Positions 33,312-41,715 of a DNA stretch of 57,986 nt are shown here, piece after piece (the first letter of the stretch is position 1; each line of letters opens with the position of its first letter). The notes under the pieces were generated by a model. That model saw nothing but the letters and a program-made list of their open reading frames with translations, did no database searches and had not been told where the DNA came from. The stretch is from Chloroflexota bacterium (GTDB lineage Bacteria; Chloroflexota; Anaerolineae; UBA1429). The position numbers and the translations under genes were made by a program. The stretch is from contig JAAYDC010000024.1 in assembly GCA_012729455.1 (NCBI GenBank), positions 1-57,986 of the forward strand. The letters run 5' to 3'.

Positions 33312-34115
33312 TTATTCGGCGGTAATTGCCGGCACTTCAGGTTCGTCGACGGAGACAACCACATCCGGCCCGATGACGACACCAGCCAGCTCAGCCCCCT
33401 CGCGGTAGGCTTTGCCGTTGATCGCAGCCGTCACGGCTGAAGTGTAAAAAGAGACTGCCGGGATCACAATCGGCGCCAGGCAGATCAGGCAGCAGGTATA
33501 GATCATTCCCGTCGAGATAAGGCCAGCGATCTGGCCGATGCCCAGCACGATGACAAAGACCAAAACAAAGCCGGCCAGGTTGGCTTTCAAGATGCTCCAC
33601 CAGGTTTTGAACTCAAAAGCAGCACCCAATTTGCGGCTTGCTACCACATGGGCACTCATCGGCGCTACGAACAGTTCAAGCAGAGACCCCAGGAACACCA
33701 TAATGCCGATGCTGACAAAATACGAAAGCATCATAAACATTGCCGCGCCGCCATCAAAGTTGGGGTCGTCCATTGCACCCATCATCATCGTGGGCACAAA
33801 GATAAAGCCCATGGACACAATCAACAGCAGGATCACGGGCAACGAATAGATAAAGCGCGCCACGCTCAGGCGCAGACCATCCATAAACATATCGCCCCAG
33901 TTGTCCCACTCAGGCAGGGCGGCCACGCCGTCGCCGTTGGTGATGCGCCGTGTGATGCGTGCGGCATAACCCACCAGCAGGAAGCCCGGCAGGATCGGGA
34001 CGATAAAGCCAGCCAGCATCACCAGGAGAGCGATCAGAAATTTGGTCAGCCAGCGCGGGTCTTTGAACGGGAATGCAAGTACCTCTTTGACGTTCGAAAG
34101 TGACCATGTGTTCAT
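33312..34115 (-). CDS. DUF4013-family membrane protein
   Basis: A 267-residue membrane protein. An N-terminal soluble stretch KEVLAFPFKDPRWLTKF leads into about six hydrophobic segments. The LPGFLLVGYAARITRRI and LPEWDNWGDMFMDGLRL segments are characteristic of DUF4013, a family of unknown function. The C-terminal 40 residues are soluble and acidic. The ATG has AGAGGAG upstream. Gap to the upstream acetyltransferase gene is 68 bases; I see no convincing promoter in it. Confidence 0.8.
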   Translation of the reverse strand: MNTWSLSNVKEVLAFPFKDPRWLTKFLIALLVMLAGFIVPILPGFLLVGYAARITRRITNGDGVAALPEWDNWGDMFMDGLRLSVARFIYSLPVILLLIVSMGFIFVPTMMMGAMDDPNFDGGAAMFMMLSYFVSIGIMVFLGSLLELFVAPMSAHVVASRKLGAAFEFKTWWSILKANLAGFVLVFVIVLGIGQIAGLISTGMIYTCCLICLAPIVIPAVSFYTSAVTAAINGKAYREGAELAGVVIGPDVVVSVDEPEVPAITAE

Positions 34116-34183
34116 GGCATGCTCCTCTTTATTGTCTAGTCAAACTCTTTACGCAGCGTCCCGAGTGGGGTTGCGAGCGTTTC

Positions 34184-34732
34184 CTATAACGTTATCCAAT
34201 AACGGCGGAACCACTGGTTGGGTATAACCCATGAGAGTACTTTGTTTTCCAGCACGCCGCCGTTGGCTTCAATCACGTGCGCCGAGGCGACATTCTCGTG
34301 CTTGCAGGTGATCAGCATGTGTCCGAGCCCCAGCTCGCGCGCGATCGGCAACACGAGTTGCAGCTGCAGCTTGCCGAACCCCAGCCCGCGCTCAGCCGGA
34401 TGGATGGCATAGCCGATATGCCCGCCCTCGTGCGCCAAATGCGACGTCAGCAGGTGGCGCAGCCGAATAGTGCCCAGCAGCCGTCCGTCGGGACCTTGCA
34501 GGTGGAACGAGTGATATGCTACCATTCCTGCTGGCAGGTTGCGGCCAGCCTCGCGATCGGTCATGATCGCTCGGTAGGCTGCCAAATCCTCTCGCGCTAA
34601 GGCAACATCCTTACTAAACGTGCTGACGCCATCATCTGCCAGAGCCTGCAGGAGCGCGATGAGCTGCTCTGCCGGTGCCTCGCTGGTGCGCACCAGCCGG
34701 AACCCGCTGGCATCACGCATCAGCTCACTCAT
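34184..34732 (-). CDS. GNAT-family N-acetyltransferase
   Basis: A 182-residue GNAT-fold acetyltransferase. The acetyl-CoA-binding loop is in HIGYAIHPAERGLGFGKLQL, and the ITCKHENVASAHVIEANGG segment matches the C-terminal strand and helix. It transfers an acetyl group to an unknown amine. Its ATG overlaps the stop of the class I aldolase gene by 4 bases (ATGA), so translation is coupled. Confidence 0.88.
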   Translation of the reverse strand: MSELMRDASGFRLVRTSEAPAEQLIALLQALADDGVSTFSKDVALAREDLAAYRAIMTDREAGRNLPAGMVAYHSFHLQGPDGRLLGTIRLRHLLTSHLAHEGGHIGYAIHPAERGLGFGKLQLQLVLPIARELGLGHMLITCKHENVASAHVIEANGGVLENKVLSWVIPNQWFRRYWITL

Positions 34733-35535
34733 GCGCGGCTGGCCTGTGCCAGAGCCTGTGCGCCGCTCAGCCCATCGTGGATCACGGCGTTAAAGGCGCG
34801 CATCGCCAGAGCCGGATCAGCATGTCCCCAGATATTGCGCCCAATGGTCGCCCCGCGCATTCCGCTGGCAACTACGCCCTCCAGGCTTTCGAGGGCATCC
34901 TGGAGCGTTTTCGTCGTGGCACCACCGGCTGAAACGAGCGGCACAGGGCAATCCGCCACGATCTGCGCCTGAGCCTTGACATCGCCGCAAAAGGGGACCT
35001 TGATCACGTCGGCGCCCATCTCCAGCGCGCAGCGCACCGCCCAGGCCACATCGTCGGGGTCGTAAGAGATCTCCGGCTCACCCTCATTAAAGGCCCTTGG
35101 GTAAATGTGGCAGATCACGGGCAGATCGTAATGGGCGGCCTGGCGCACAAAATCGGCAATGGCGCGCAGAAAAGCGCTCTCGGTGGCGCCGTTGACAAAG
35201 GCGGCCACCGCAAAGGCGTCCGCTCCCAGTCGTACGGCATCCTCAGGGGTGGCGGCATATTCGCGCGCGCTGTCGTCGATGCGCATCAGCGTTGATTGCA
35301 GGATCATTGGCACTCGCCCGGCGTAGGGCTCCCAGACACTGGTCGCCAGACCCTTGTGCATCGTAACGGCATCGGGGGTTTCGGGGATCACAGCCGCCAG
35401 GGTGGCCTGGATGTGGCGCAAACCGGGCGGTAACCCGCGCCCATACGCCACCAGGTGGTCGATCGCCAGCGAACATAGCCGCCCAGAAGGATGCGCAAAC
35501 AAGCGGTTCAGGCGGATACGCTTGCCAATGTTCAT
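34729..35535 (-). CDS. class I aldolase of the DeoC/FbaB/LsrF family
   Basis: A 268-residue class I aldolase (DhnA/FbaB/LsrF type, Schiff-base mechanism). The likely Schiff-base Lys is in ADVIKVPFCGD, with the phosphate-binding Gly-rich loops VSAGGATTK and ATIGRNIWGH after it. The N-terminal SLAIDHLVAYG is also typical. It probably cleaves a sugar phosphate to a triose or related product, downstream of one of the sugar kinases. The next gene, an acetyltransferase, is translationally coupled. The ATG is preceded by GAGGTG. Confidence 0.85.
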   Translation of the reverse strand: MNIGKRIRLNRLFAHPSGRLCSLAIDHLVAYGRGLPPGLRHIQATLAAVIPETPDAVTMHKGLATSVWEPYAGRVPMILQSTLMRIDDSAREYAATPEDAVRLGADAFAVAAFVNGATESAFLRAIADFVRQAAHYDLPVICHIYPRAFNEGEPEISYDPDDVAWAVRCALEMGADVIKVPFCGDVKAQAQIVADCPVPLVSAGGATTKTLQDALESLEGVVASGMRGATIGRNIWGHADPALAMRAFNAVIHDGLSGAQALAQASRA

Positions 35536-35600
35536 TCGTCACCTCGAACAAGCAGAATATGCAATAGCTACTTGTTATTGTACCTCAACGCCGTTAAAAA

Positions 35601-36224
35601 CTAAACCGAGAGTGCGATCAGCGTTTGGGCAGCATAATAGGTGACGAGGATCCCCAGCGACTGGTTGCCTGCCATCCCTACAAAGCGGTCATAGGCTAGA
35701 ATACTATCCGAGGCGATAAAGAGGAGCGATCCGATTCCGGCCAGCAACGCTGCTTGGCTGGGCAGCGCCACATAGCGTGACCACGCCAGCCATGACATGA
35801 GACTGATAATCACCGCATAGCCCAACACGGCACCCGTCAGGACGCCGATGCGGCGCCACAGTGAGCGCATCAGCACCACCACGTAAAGCGCATAGACTGG
35901 CAACGCCCACAACGCCTGTAGCGGTAAGCGCCAAAAGGCCGCGATGTAACACAGATGTGCGATAAAAAAGGCCGCTAACCCAGCCGTAAAGAGACCGCGA
36001 GGCAACATCAAAAATATGTCGCCGGCCAGCGAAAACACCAGGCCGGCTAGGATCAGGGCGCGATAGGGGGCGGGTTGGGTAGCGGGCAAACTGGCGGCCA
36101 GTACGATGATCAGAATCGTGGTGAGGGGTTTGGTGAGCAGATGCAAGCGCAGCATGCCTTGCATAGAGCTATAGATCGCCGGGGCTGCGCATAGCGCAAT
36201 ACAAATCAGCAGGGCGGCTGCCAT
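35601..36224 (-). CDS. YhhN/lysoplasmalogenase-family membrane protein
   Basis: A 207-residue protein with about seven or eight hydrophobic segments. KPLTTILI, LAGDIFLMLP, AHLCYIAAFW, ASDSILAYDRF and YYAAQTLIAL are the conserved segments of the YhhN (TMEM86-like) family. Some members hydrolyse the vinyl-ether bond of lysoplasmalogens. I chose the ATG at 36224, with AAGGAGG 6 bases upstream, over a longer frame to 36410 that runs back into the mannosidase gene. It is probably monocistronic; a 65-base gap separates it from the aldolase gene. Confidence 0.85.
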   Translation of the reverse strand: MAAALLICIALCAAPAIYSSMQGMLRLHLLTKPLTTILIIVLAASLPATQPAPYRALILAGLVFSLAGDIFLMLPRGLFTAGLAAFFIAHLCYIAAFWRLPLQALWALPVYALYVVVLMRSLWRRIGVLTGAVLGYAVIISLMSWLAWSRYVALPSQAALLAGIGSLLFIASDSILAYDRFVGMAGNQSLGILVTYYAAQTLIALSV

Positions 36225-36300
36225 CGCTATCCTCCTTGATCTCGGGCAGTGTGGCATCGTATGTGGTACCTCGAGCGGTCCAAGGTGATACCCTTTCCCC

Positions 36301-36335
36301 AGCTCGGCGGGTGGCGGTCTGCCATCCGCCGAGCT
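36301..36335 (-). terminator. hairpin terminator after the alpha-mannosidase gene
   Basis: 15-bp stem (36301-36315 with 36321-36335, one G-T pair) with a 5-base loop, 14 bases beyond the mannosidase stop on the minus strand. It has no T-run, so termination strength is uncertain. Confidence 0.55.
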
Positions 36336-36348
36336 TGACGTAACGTTA

Positions 36349-39300
36349 CTAGAAAGCCATACGCAGGGTACAGATCTCAAAGGGGCGCAGGTCGAGCGCG
36401 ATCGTACCATCTTGGACGGCGATCTCGGCTTGCTTTTCCTCGAGCATGTTGGTAACCCACGCCATCTTGACGGGCAGGTCGAGGTTCAGTTTGGTGCGCG
36501 TGGCGGTGCGCTGCGCTTCGTAGAGGCGCAGGATCACATCGCCGCTGCCATCCTCGGCCGGCTTGACCCATTCGAGCACCACATTCTCGGCATCTAGCGA
36601 CATCAAGCTGCGCTCGCCCGACCCGCCATTCGCCACCGTCACGGGCAGGTTGAGGGCATAGCCTTCGCGCACTAGCCCGCTATCGCTAAAGGGGCCGTTC
36701 CAGGCGTAAAAGGCATAGGTAAACACTTGCTCACCTCGATCAGCCGTCATATCGGGTGCCAGCGCCGACTTGAGCAGGGTCAGCGCGATGGTGTTATCGA
36801 TCACGTTCACGCCGTACTTGCAGTCGTTGAGCACCGAGCAGCCGCGCAGCTGCTCGGTCAGCGCCGTCCACTTGTGGTTAACCACCTCAAAGCGGTCGGC
36901 ATCAAAGGGGCGTGAGGCGTGCGTGGGGCGCGCGATGTGCCCGAACTGGATCTCGTGCAGCGCCTCGGTATTGAAAATCGTCACCGGGAAGGCTACTTTG
37001 AGCAGCTTGTGGCGTTCCTGCCAGTCGATAGTGGTGGCAAAGTCGATGCGCCGGCTGCCGGCTCGCAGACTGATCTCTTGCGTCATCCACGAGTTGTTCA
37101 GCTTGCGGCGTACGCGCAATTTGGCTACCAACGGACCTTTAGCCAGAACGCTGATCTCGGCTGGCTCCTCAAGCGGTACCGGTGAGTGCATGTAGGTAGA
37201 ATCCAGGTCCCAGGCATCCCAGTTGGTGGGCACATCCTTGTACATGTGCATCTGGTTACCCACACCCGCCAGCAGCTCGCGGCCTGATTCTTTGTCATAG
37301 ACGCTGGTGAGCTCGCCGCGCGCGTTGAACTCGGCCTTGATCATGCTGTTTTCGAGGCAGCGCTCGCAGGCATTGACAGGAGCCTCGACAGCGGCGCTAT
37401 GATCTGAGACGGTGATGGTGGTCCAGCCCATCGGCACGGCTTTCACAGCCGTATAACGGCGCCCGTCGATCTCCTGTGACGGGAGCGGCTGGTCGTGCGC
37501 GTCGATCGCGCCGTTGGCGCCCTCCGGCAGCGCCACCAGCTCACAGCGTGCCCATGGGGTGGGGTTGAACACCGTCAGGTTGTGCGGCGAAAGCATGGTC
37601 GTGTTGCAGTTGAGGATGACGGCTTCAGCTTCCTGACGCACCGCCTGCGCATCGGCAATTATCTCTGCATACAGTGCCTCGGCCTCTTTGTAGACGCGAT
37701 GGATCGACGAACCGGGGATAATATCGTGGAATTGGTTGAGCAGCACGCCCTTCCAGGCGGTGTCGATGCGCTCCGCCGGATAATTGTAGCCGCCCAGCAC
37801 ACTGGCGACCGCGCCCCAAAGCTCGGCGTCATGCAGGGCAAACTCGCTTTTGCGGTTGCCGCGCTTGGTGCGTGCCTGCGAGGTATAGGTGCCGCGGTGC
37901 GCCTGAAAGTACAGCTCGCCAACATAGCGCTCTTTGGGCGGATTGTTGGCCTCCAGGTCGTGGAAATAATCGATCGGCGACTGCATCGTGGTGCGCGGCA
38001 CGCCTTCCAGGTTGCGCATGCGCCGCAGGAATTCCAGATGGTCGCGCGTGGGGCCGCCGCCGCCATCGCCATAGCCAAAAGGCACCAGGCGCGCGTTGAT
38101 GCCATCCTTTTGCACGCGCCCGTTCCAGCGCTCGATCAGGCTGGCGGGGTCGGTATGCGAGTTATAGTCGTTCATCAAGTGCACGAGCACGCCCGTGCCG
38201 TCAATGCCTTCCCAGCAAAAGGTATTGTAGGGGAAGGGATCGCCGCCGTTGTATGCCCAAAAGATCTTGGCCGTCGAAAAGTATTTGATCCCCGAGCCCT
38301 GCAGGATCTGCGGAAGGGCGCCCGAGTAGCCGAACACATCCGGCAGCCACAGCATCTCGCAGCGTACACCAAACTCTTCGCCATAGTAGCGCTGGCCGTG
38401 CACAAACTGGCGGATGAGCGCCTCACCGCCGGATATGTTGGTATCCGCCTCGACCCACATGCCGCCTTCGGGGATGAACTGGCCGCGCGCGGCGGCTTCC
38501 TGCACGCGCTGGTAGAGTTCAGACACATTGTTCTTGACCCAGCGAAAGATGTGCGGCTCGCTGGCAATGAACTTGAACTCGGGGTACTCGTCCATCAGCG
38601 CCAGCTGGGTGCCAAAGGTACGCGCGGTCTTGCGCTCGGTTTCGGCCAATGGCCACAGCCAGGCCACGTCAATATGCGAATGTCCAAAGGTATAAAGGAG
38701 CGGTGCGGTGGAGCCATTAACAGCATCCAGGAGCGGCTTTAAGCGGGCGCGCGCTGCCGCGGCACCGGCCAGCTTGGTGTCATAGTCAGCTTCCAGGTCA
38801 ACCAGCAGGGTGAAATCGCGCAGGCCTGCGTCGATCTCTACCACGCGCAGCGAGTTGGCATCGATATTATCGCGCACGCCCAGGAGGGTACGCACGTCCA
38901 TCCATAGCTGATAGAGCTCTTCTTCCCAGATGCCAAAGGTCGAGTGACCGACTGTCACCTGCGTCTCGGGAGGTTCGGGCACGGTCTCCCTCCCCAGGCC
39001 GACCGGTCCGGCTGAGACCACGCGGGGGCCGTGTCCGGCATAGGTCTCACAAAGCATCGCATAGTTGGTGCCGGGGATGCCAGCGCGCGTGAGGGTAATC
39101 TCGGTGTGCTGGTTATCGACCGCGCCGACCGCGATGCCATCCACGAACACGGCGCTTTCGCCGCCGGGATCGAGACGCATCACAATGCGCTTGCCCCGCG
39201 CTTCGGGCGGCAGTACAACCTGGGCCTTGAACCAGGCGTATTCCCATTTGGCGCCCCATTGGGTGCCAACCGGGAAGGCGCTAAACTCGCGCCCGAGAGC

Positions 39301-39432
39301 CTGCAGCGGGGAGAGCTGCTCGAGGGTGATAAAGCCTTCCAACTCAATGCTGCCCAACGGGGTATACAGATGCGCGGGCATTTCCTTGAGCCAGTTTTCA
39401 ATGCGTCGGCGCCATTCGAGTGTCAGTGCCAT
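36349..39432 (-). CDS. GH38-family alpha-mannosidase
   Basis: A 1027-residue cytoplasmic GH38 alpha-mannosidase. A beta-rich N-terminal domain (about 1-240) precedes the catalytic alpha/beta domain with the zinc-site GHSHIDVAWLWPL motif and the nucleophile Asp in WLPDVFGYSG (Asp about 365). A middle three-helix region and a large beta-sandwich C-terminal domain follow. No signal peptide. I chose the ATG at 39432, with AGGAGG upstream; the longer frame to 39492 overlaps the promoter. It hydrolyses alpha-mannosidic bonds of imported oligosaccharides. Divergent from the PfkB-kinase operon. Confidence 0.93.
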   Translation of the reverse strand: MALTLEWRRRIENWLKEMPAHLYTPLGSIELEGFITLEQLSPLQALGREFSAFPVGTQWGAKWEYAWFKAQVVLPPEARGKRIVMRLDPGGESAVFVDGIAVGAVDNQHTEITLTRAGIPGTNYAMLCETYAGHGPRVVSAGPVGLGRETVPEPPETQVTVGHSTFGIWEEELYQLWMDVRTLLGVRDNIDANSLRVVEIDAGLRDFTLLVDLEADYDTKLAGAAAARARLKPLLDAVNGSTAPLLYTFGHSHIDVAWLWPLAETERKTARTFGTQLALMDEYPEFKFIASEPHIFRWVKNNVSELYQRVQEAAARGQFIPEGGMWVEADTNISGGEALIRQFVHGQRYYGEEFGVRCEMLWLPDVFGYSGALPQILQGSGIKYFSTAKIFWAYNGGDPFPYNTFCWEGIDGTGVLVHLMNDYNSHTDPASLIERWNGRVQKDGINARLVPFGYGDGGGGPTRDHLEFLRRMRNLEGVPRTTMQSPIDYFHDLEANNPPKERYVGELYFQAHRGTYTSQARTKRGNRKSEFALHDAELWGAVASVLGGYNYPAERIDTAWKGVLLNQFHDIIPGSSIHRVYKEAEALYAEIIADAQAVRQEAEAVILNCNTTMLSPHNLTVFNPTPWARCELVALPEGANGAIDAHDQPLPSQEIDGRRYTAVKAVPMGWTTITVSDHSAAVEAPVNACERCLENSMIKAEFNARGELTSVYDKESGRELLAGVGNQMHMYKDVPTNWDAWDLDSTYMHSPVPLEEPAEISVLAKGPLVAKLRVRRKLNNSWMTQEISLRAGSRRIDFATTIDWQERHKLLKVAFPVTIFNTEALHEIQFGHIARPTHASRPFDADRFEVVNHKWTALTEQLRGCSVLNDCKYGVNVIDNTIALTLLKSALAPDMTADRGEQVFTYAFYAWNGPFSDSGLVREGYALNLPVTVANGGSGERSLMSLDAENVVLEWVKPAEDGSGDVILRLYEAQRTATRTKLNLDLPVKMAWVTNMLEEKQAEIAVQDGTIALDLRPFEICTLRMAF

Positions 39433-39463
39433 ACCATCTCCTCCTGGTGAGCTATACCTCGGT

Positions 39464-39472
39464 ATTGTAACA
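39464..39472 (-). promoter_or_regulatory. predicted extended -10 promoter of the alpha-mannosidase gene
   Basis: Minus strand TGT-TACAAT, an extended -10 element with a weak -35 region. It lies about 32 bases before the ATG. Confidence 0.4.
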
Positions 39473-39497
39473 CATGCGTGCACAATGCGCACCTCGG

Positions 39498-39525
39498 TTG
39501 CATTCGCCCGATGGCGCGTTATAAT
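39498..39525 (+). promoter_or_regulatory. predicted sigma70 promoter of the PfkB-kinase operon
   Basis: Plus strand: -35 TTGCAT, 16-base spacer, consensus -10 TATAAT (39520-39525), 28 bases before the ATG at 39554. Confidence 0.6.
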
Positions 39526-39553
39526 GCTTCCAGTAGAGCCTCAGGAGTAGCGC

Positions 39554-40741
39554 ATGTACGACGCAGTTGTAGCTGGGCACCTGTGCGTGGATATTACGCC
39601 CGCCATCGATGAGGCGACCGCGCTCTCACCCGCCTTTATGGCGCCCGGGCGCCTGACGGAAGTGGGCGGCGTGGTGCTTTCAACGGGCGGGGCTGTCTCG
39701 AACACCGGCCAGGCGCTCTACAAGCTCGGTATGGATGTGCGCCTGATCGCGCGCGTGGGCGACGACCTGATGGCTGAGCTGATCCGCGGCATCCTGTGGC
39801 GTACTAACCCCGAGTTCTCCACCATGCCGGTGGCAGCCAAGGGCGAGTCCAGCTCCTATACGCTGGTGATCGCCCCGCCCGGCACGGACCGCTTTTTCCT
39901 ACATTGCCCCGGCACCAATGATACCTTTGGTTCGGCAGATATAAGCGACCTCTTTCTGCGTGATACGCGCCTCTTTCACCTCGGGTATCCGCCGCTCTTG
40001 AGGCGCATGTACGCGGATGGTGGTAAAGAACTGGCCAGCATCTTTCAGCGTGCGCGCGAGGCAGGTGCGACCACTTCGCTGGATATGTCGCTGCCGGATA
40101 TCTCGCGCCCCTCAGGCCAGGCCGACTGGGAAGCGATCCTCACGCTCACTCTGCCGTATGTGGACGTCTTTCTGCCCAGCGTGGAAGAGCTCTTGCTGAT
40201 GCTGGACCGCGCTCGCTATATGGAACTTGTCAGCACAGTGGGGCAGGGCGGCATGCTGACAGCTCTTTCGGGGAGTGAGATCGTGGCCCTGGCCGACCGC
40301 GCCATGGAACTCGGGGCGCACATCGTAGTGCTCAAGGCTGGCGACCGCGGCCTGATGGTGCGAACTTGCGGCGACCTGGCTGATATCGGGCGTGCCACGC
40401 CTCAGGATGCTGCTAACTGGCAGAACCGCGAACTGTGGGCGCCGTCCTTCAAGGCGATCGTCGTCAGTACCGCGGGCTCGGGCGATGCAGCCATCGCCGG
40501 CTTCCTGGCTGCTATGCTGCATGGCCAGAGCATCGAACAGGCTGCCAACACCGCCGCAGCGGTGGGGGCCTTTAATGTCGAGGCACTCGATACCCTCAGC
40601 GGAATCCGCTCGTGGGATGAAACCCAACGCCGCATCCGGGCCGGCTGGGAGACACAGACCGTACCGCAGCCCGCCGAGGGTTGGGTATGGCGGCCGGCTA
40701 CCAGGCTGTGGCATGGCCCCAGAGATAACAAGGAGCAATAA
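39554..40741 (+). CDS. PfkB-family carbohydrate kinase
   Basis: A 395-residue ribokinase/PfkB-family kinase. The N-terminal GGAVSNTGQALYKLGMDV motif and the C-terminal TAGSGDAAIAGFLAAML motif, with catalytic Asp about 311, are intact. It phosphorylates a sugar or nucleoside; the longer than usual C-terminal tail (about 60 residues after the kinase core) is unexplained. The ATG is preceded by AGGAGT. First gene of a tightly packed operon with an aldo/keto reductase, a glycyl radical enzyme, a PD40 propeller and a six-hairpin glycosidase. Stop and next start are separated by only 2 bases. Confidence 0.9.
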   Translation: MYDAVVAGHLCVDITPAIDEATALSPAFMAPGRLTEVGGVVLSTGGAVSNTGQALYKLGMDVRLIARVGDDLMAELIRGILWRTNPEFSTMPVAAKGESSSYTLVIAPPGTDRFFLHCPGTNDTFGSADISDLFLRDTRLFHLGYPPLLRRMYADGGKELASIFQRAREAGATTSLDMSLPDISRPSGQADWEAILTLTLPYVDVFLPSVEELLLMLDRARYMELVSTVGQGGMLTALSGSEIVALADRAMELGAHIVVLKAGDRGLMVRTCGDLADIGRATPQDAANWQNRELWAPSFKAIVVSTAGSGDAAIAGFLAAMLHGQSIEQAANTAAAVGAFNVEALDTLSGIRSWDETQRRIRAGWETQTVPQPAEGWVWRPATRLWHGPRDNKEQ

Positions 40742-40743
40742 CC

Positions 40744-41715
40744 ATGCGGTATGCGACTATCGAAGGGATGCCGTTTGAAGCCTCCCGGGTGTGTTTGGGA
40801 GGCGGACCACTGGGCTCAGCCGTCAAGCAGCCCGAGGCCAACGCCCTGCTGGACGAGTTTGTGAGCTGCGGCGGCAATTGGGTCGATACCGCGCACGTAT
40901 ATGCCGCCTGGATCGAAGGCGGTTCGGGACTTTCCGAACGCTGCATCGCCGAGTGGCTCAGGTCGCGCGGAGTGCGCAAGCAGTTCATGGTAGCTACCAA
41001 GGGAGCTCATCCCGACCTGAAAACCATGCACATCCCGCGCATGCGTCCCGAAGACATCGCCCAGGATCTGGCTGAGAGCCTCGAGCGCCTGGGTAGCGAT
41101 TATGCCGACCTGTATTATCTCCACCGCGACGACACCAACATCCCAGTCGGCGAGGTGATCAGCTGCCTCAACGAGCACCGCAGCGCCGGACGCATCCGTG
41201 CCTTTGGGGCATCCAACTGGACGGCGGCGCGCATGCGCGAAGCCAATGCATGGGCCAAAGCCAACGGCATGCACGGCTTTAGCGCTAGCTCAGTGGGCTG
41301 GAGCCTGGCACAGCCCAACCCGATCACCCCTGCCTATGCCGGCACGCTCAATATGGATGACGAGATGCTTCTCTACCACCGCGAGGGTTTTCCGGTGGCG
41401 GCTTATTCGTCGCAGGCGGCCGGATTTTTCAACAAAGTCACCCCCGTGGCATTAAAAGATGATAAGTTCCTCGCAAGCGGCCTGGCGCGCAACTATCTCA
41501 ATGACACCAACCTGGCGCGCGCCGAAAAGGCCCGTCAGCTTGCCGAAAAGTACGGCTGCGACGCCAATGCGATCGGGGTAGCCTATCTGCTTAACCAGCC
41601 CTTCCCGAGCTTTGCGATCGCAGGCAGCCATACCCTCGAGCAGGTGCGCTCGAGCACGGCGGCAGCCGATATAATCCTCACCCCCGAGGAAGTCGCTTGG
41701 CTGGTGGAGGCCTAA
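40744..41715 (+). CDS. aldo/keto reductase
   Basis: A 323-residue aldo/keto reductase of the type often found in sugar operons. Catalytic Asp and Tyr in WVDTAHVYAAW, Lys in MVATKGAHP and His in LYYLHRDD are visible. The C-terminal EKYGCDANAIGVAYLLNQ and SFAIAGSHTLEQVR bind the cofactor. It lies between the PfkB kinase (2-base gap) and the glycyl radical enzyme gene (adjacent with no gap). It may reduce the aldehyde product made by that enzyme, but the substrate is not shown. Confidence 0.9.
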   Translation: MRYATIEGMPFEASRVCLGGGPLGSAVKQPEANALLDEFVSCGGNWVDTAHVYAAWIEGGSGLSERCIAEWLRSRGVRKQFMVATKGAHPDLKTMHIPRMRPEDIAQDLAESLERLGSDYADLYYLHRDDTNIPVGEVISCLNEHRSAGRIRAFGASNWTAARMREANAWAKANGMHGFSASSVGWSLAQPNPITPAYAGTLNMDDEMLLYHREGFPVAAYSSQAAGFFNKVTPVALKDDKFLASGLARNYLNDTNLARAEKARQLAEKYGCDANAIGVAYLLNQPFPSFAIAGSHTLEQVRSSTAAADIILTPEEVAWLVEA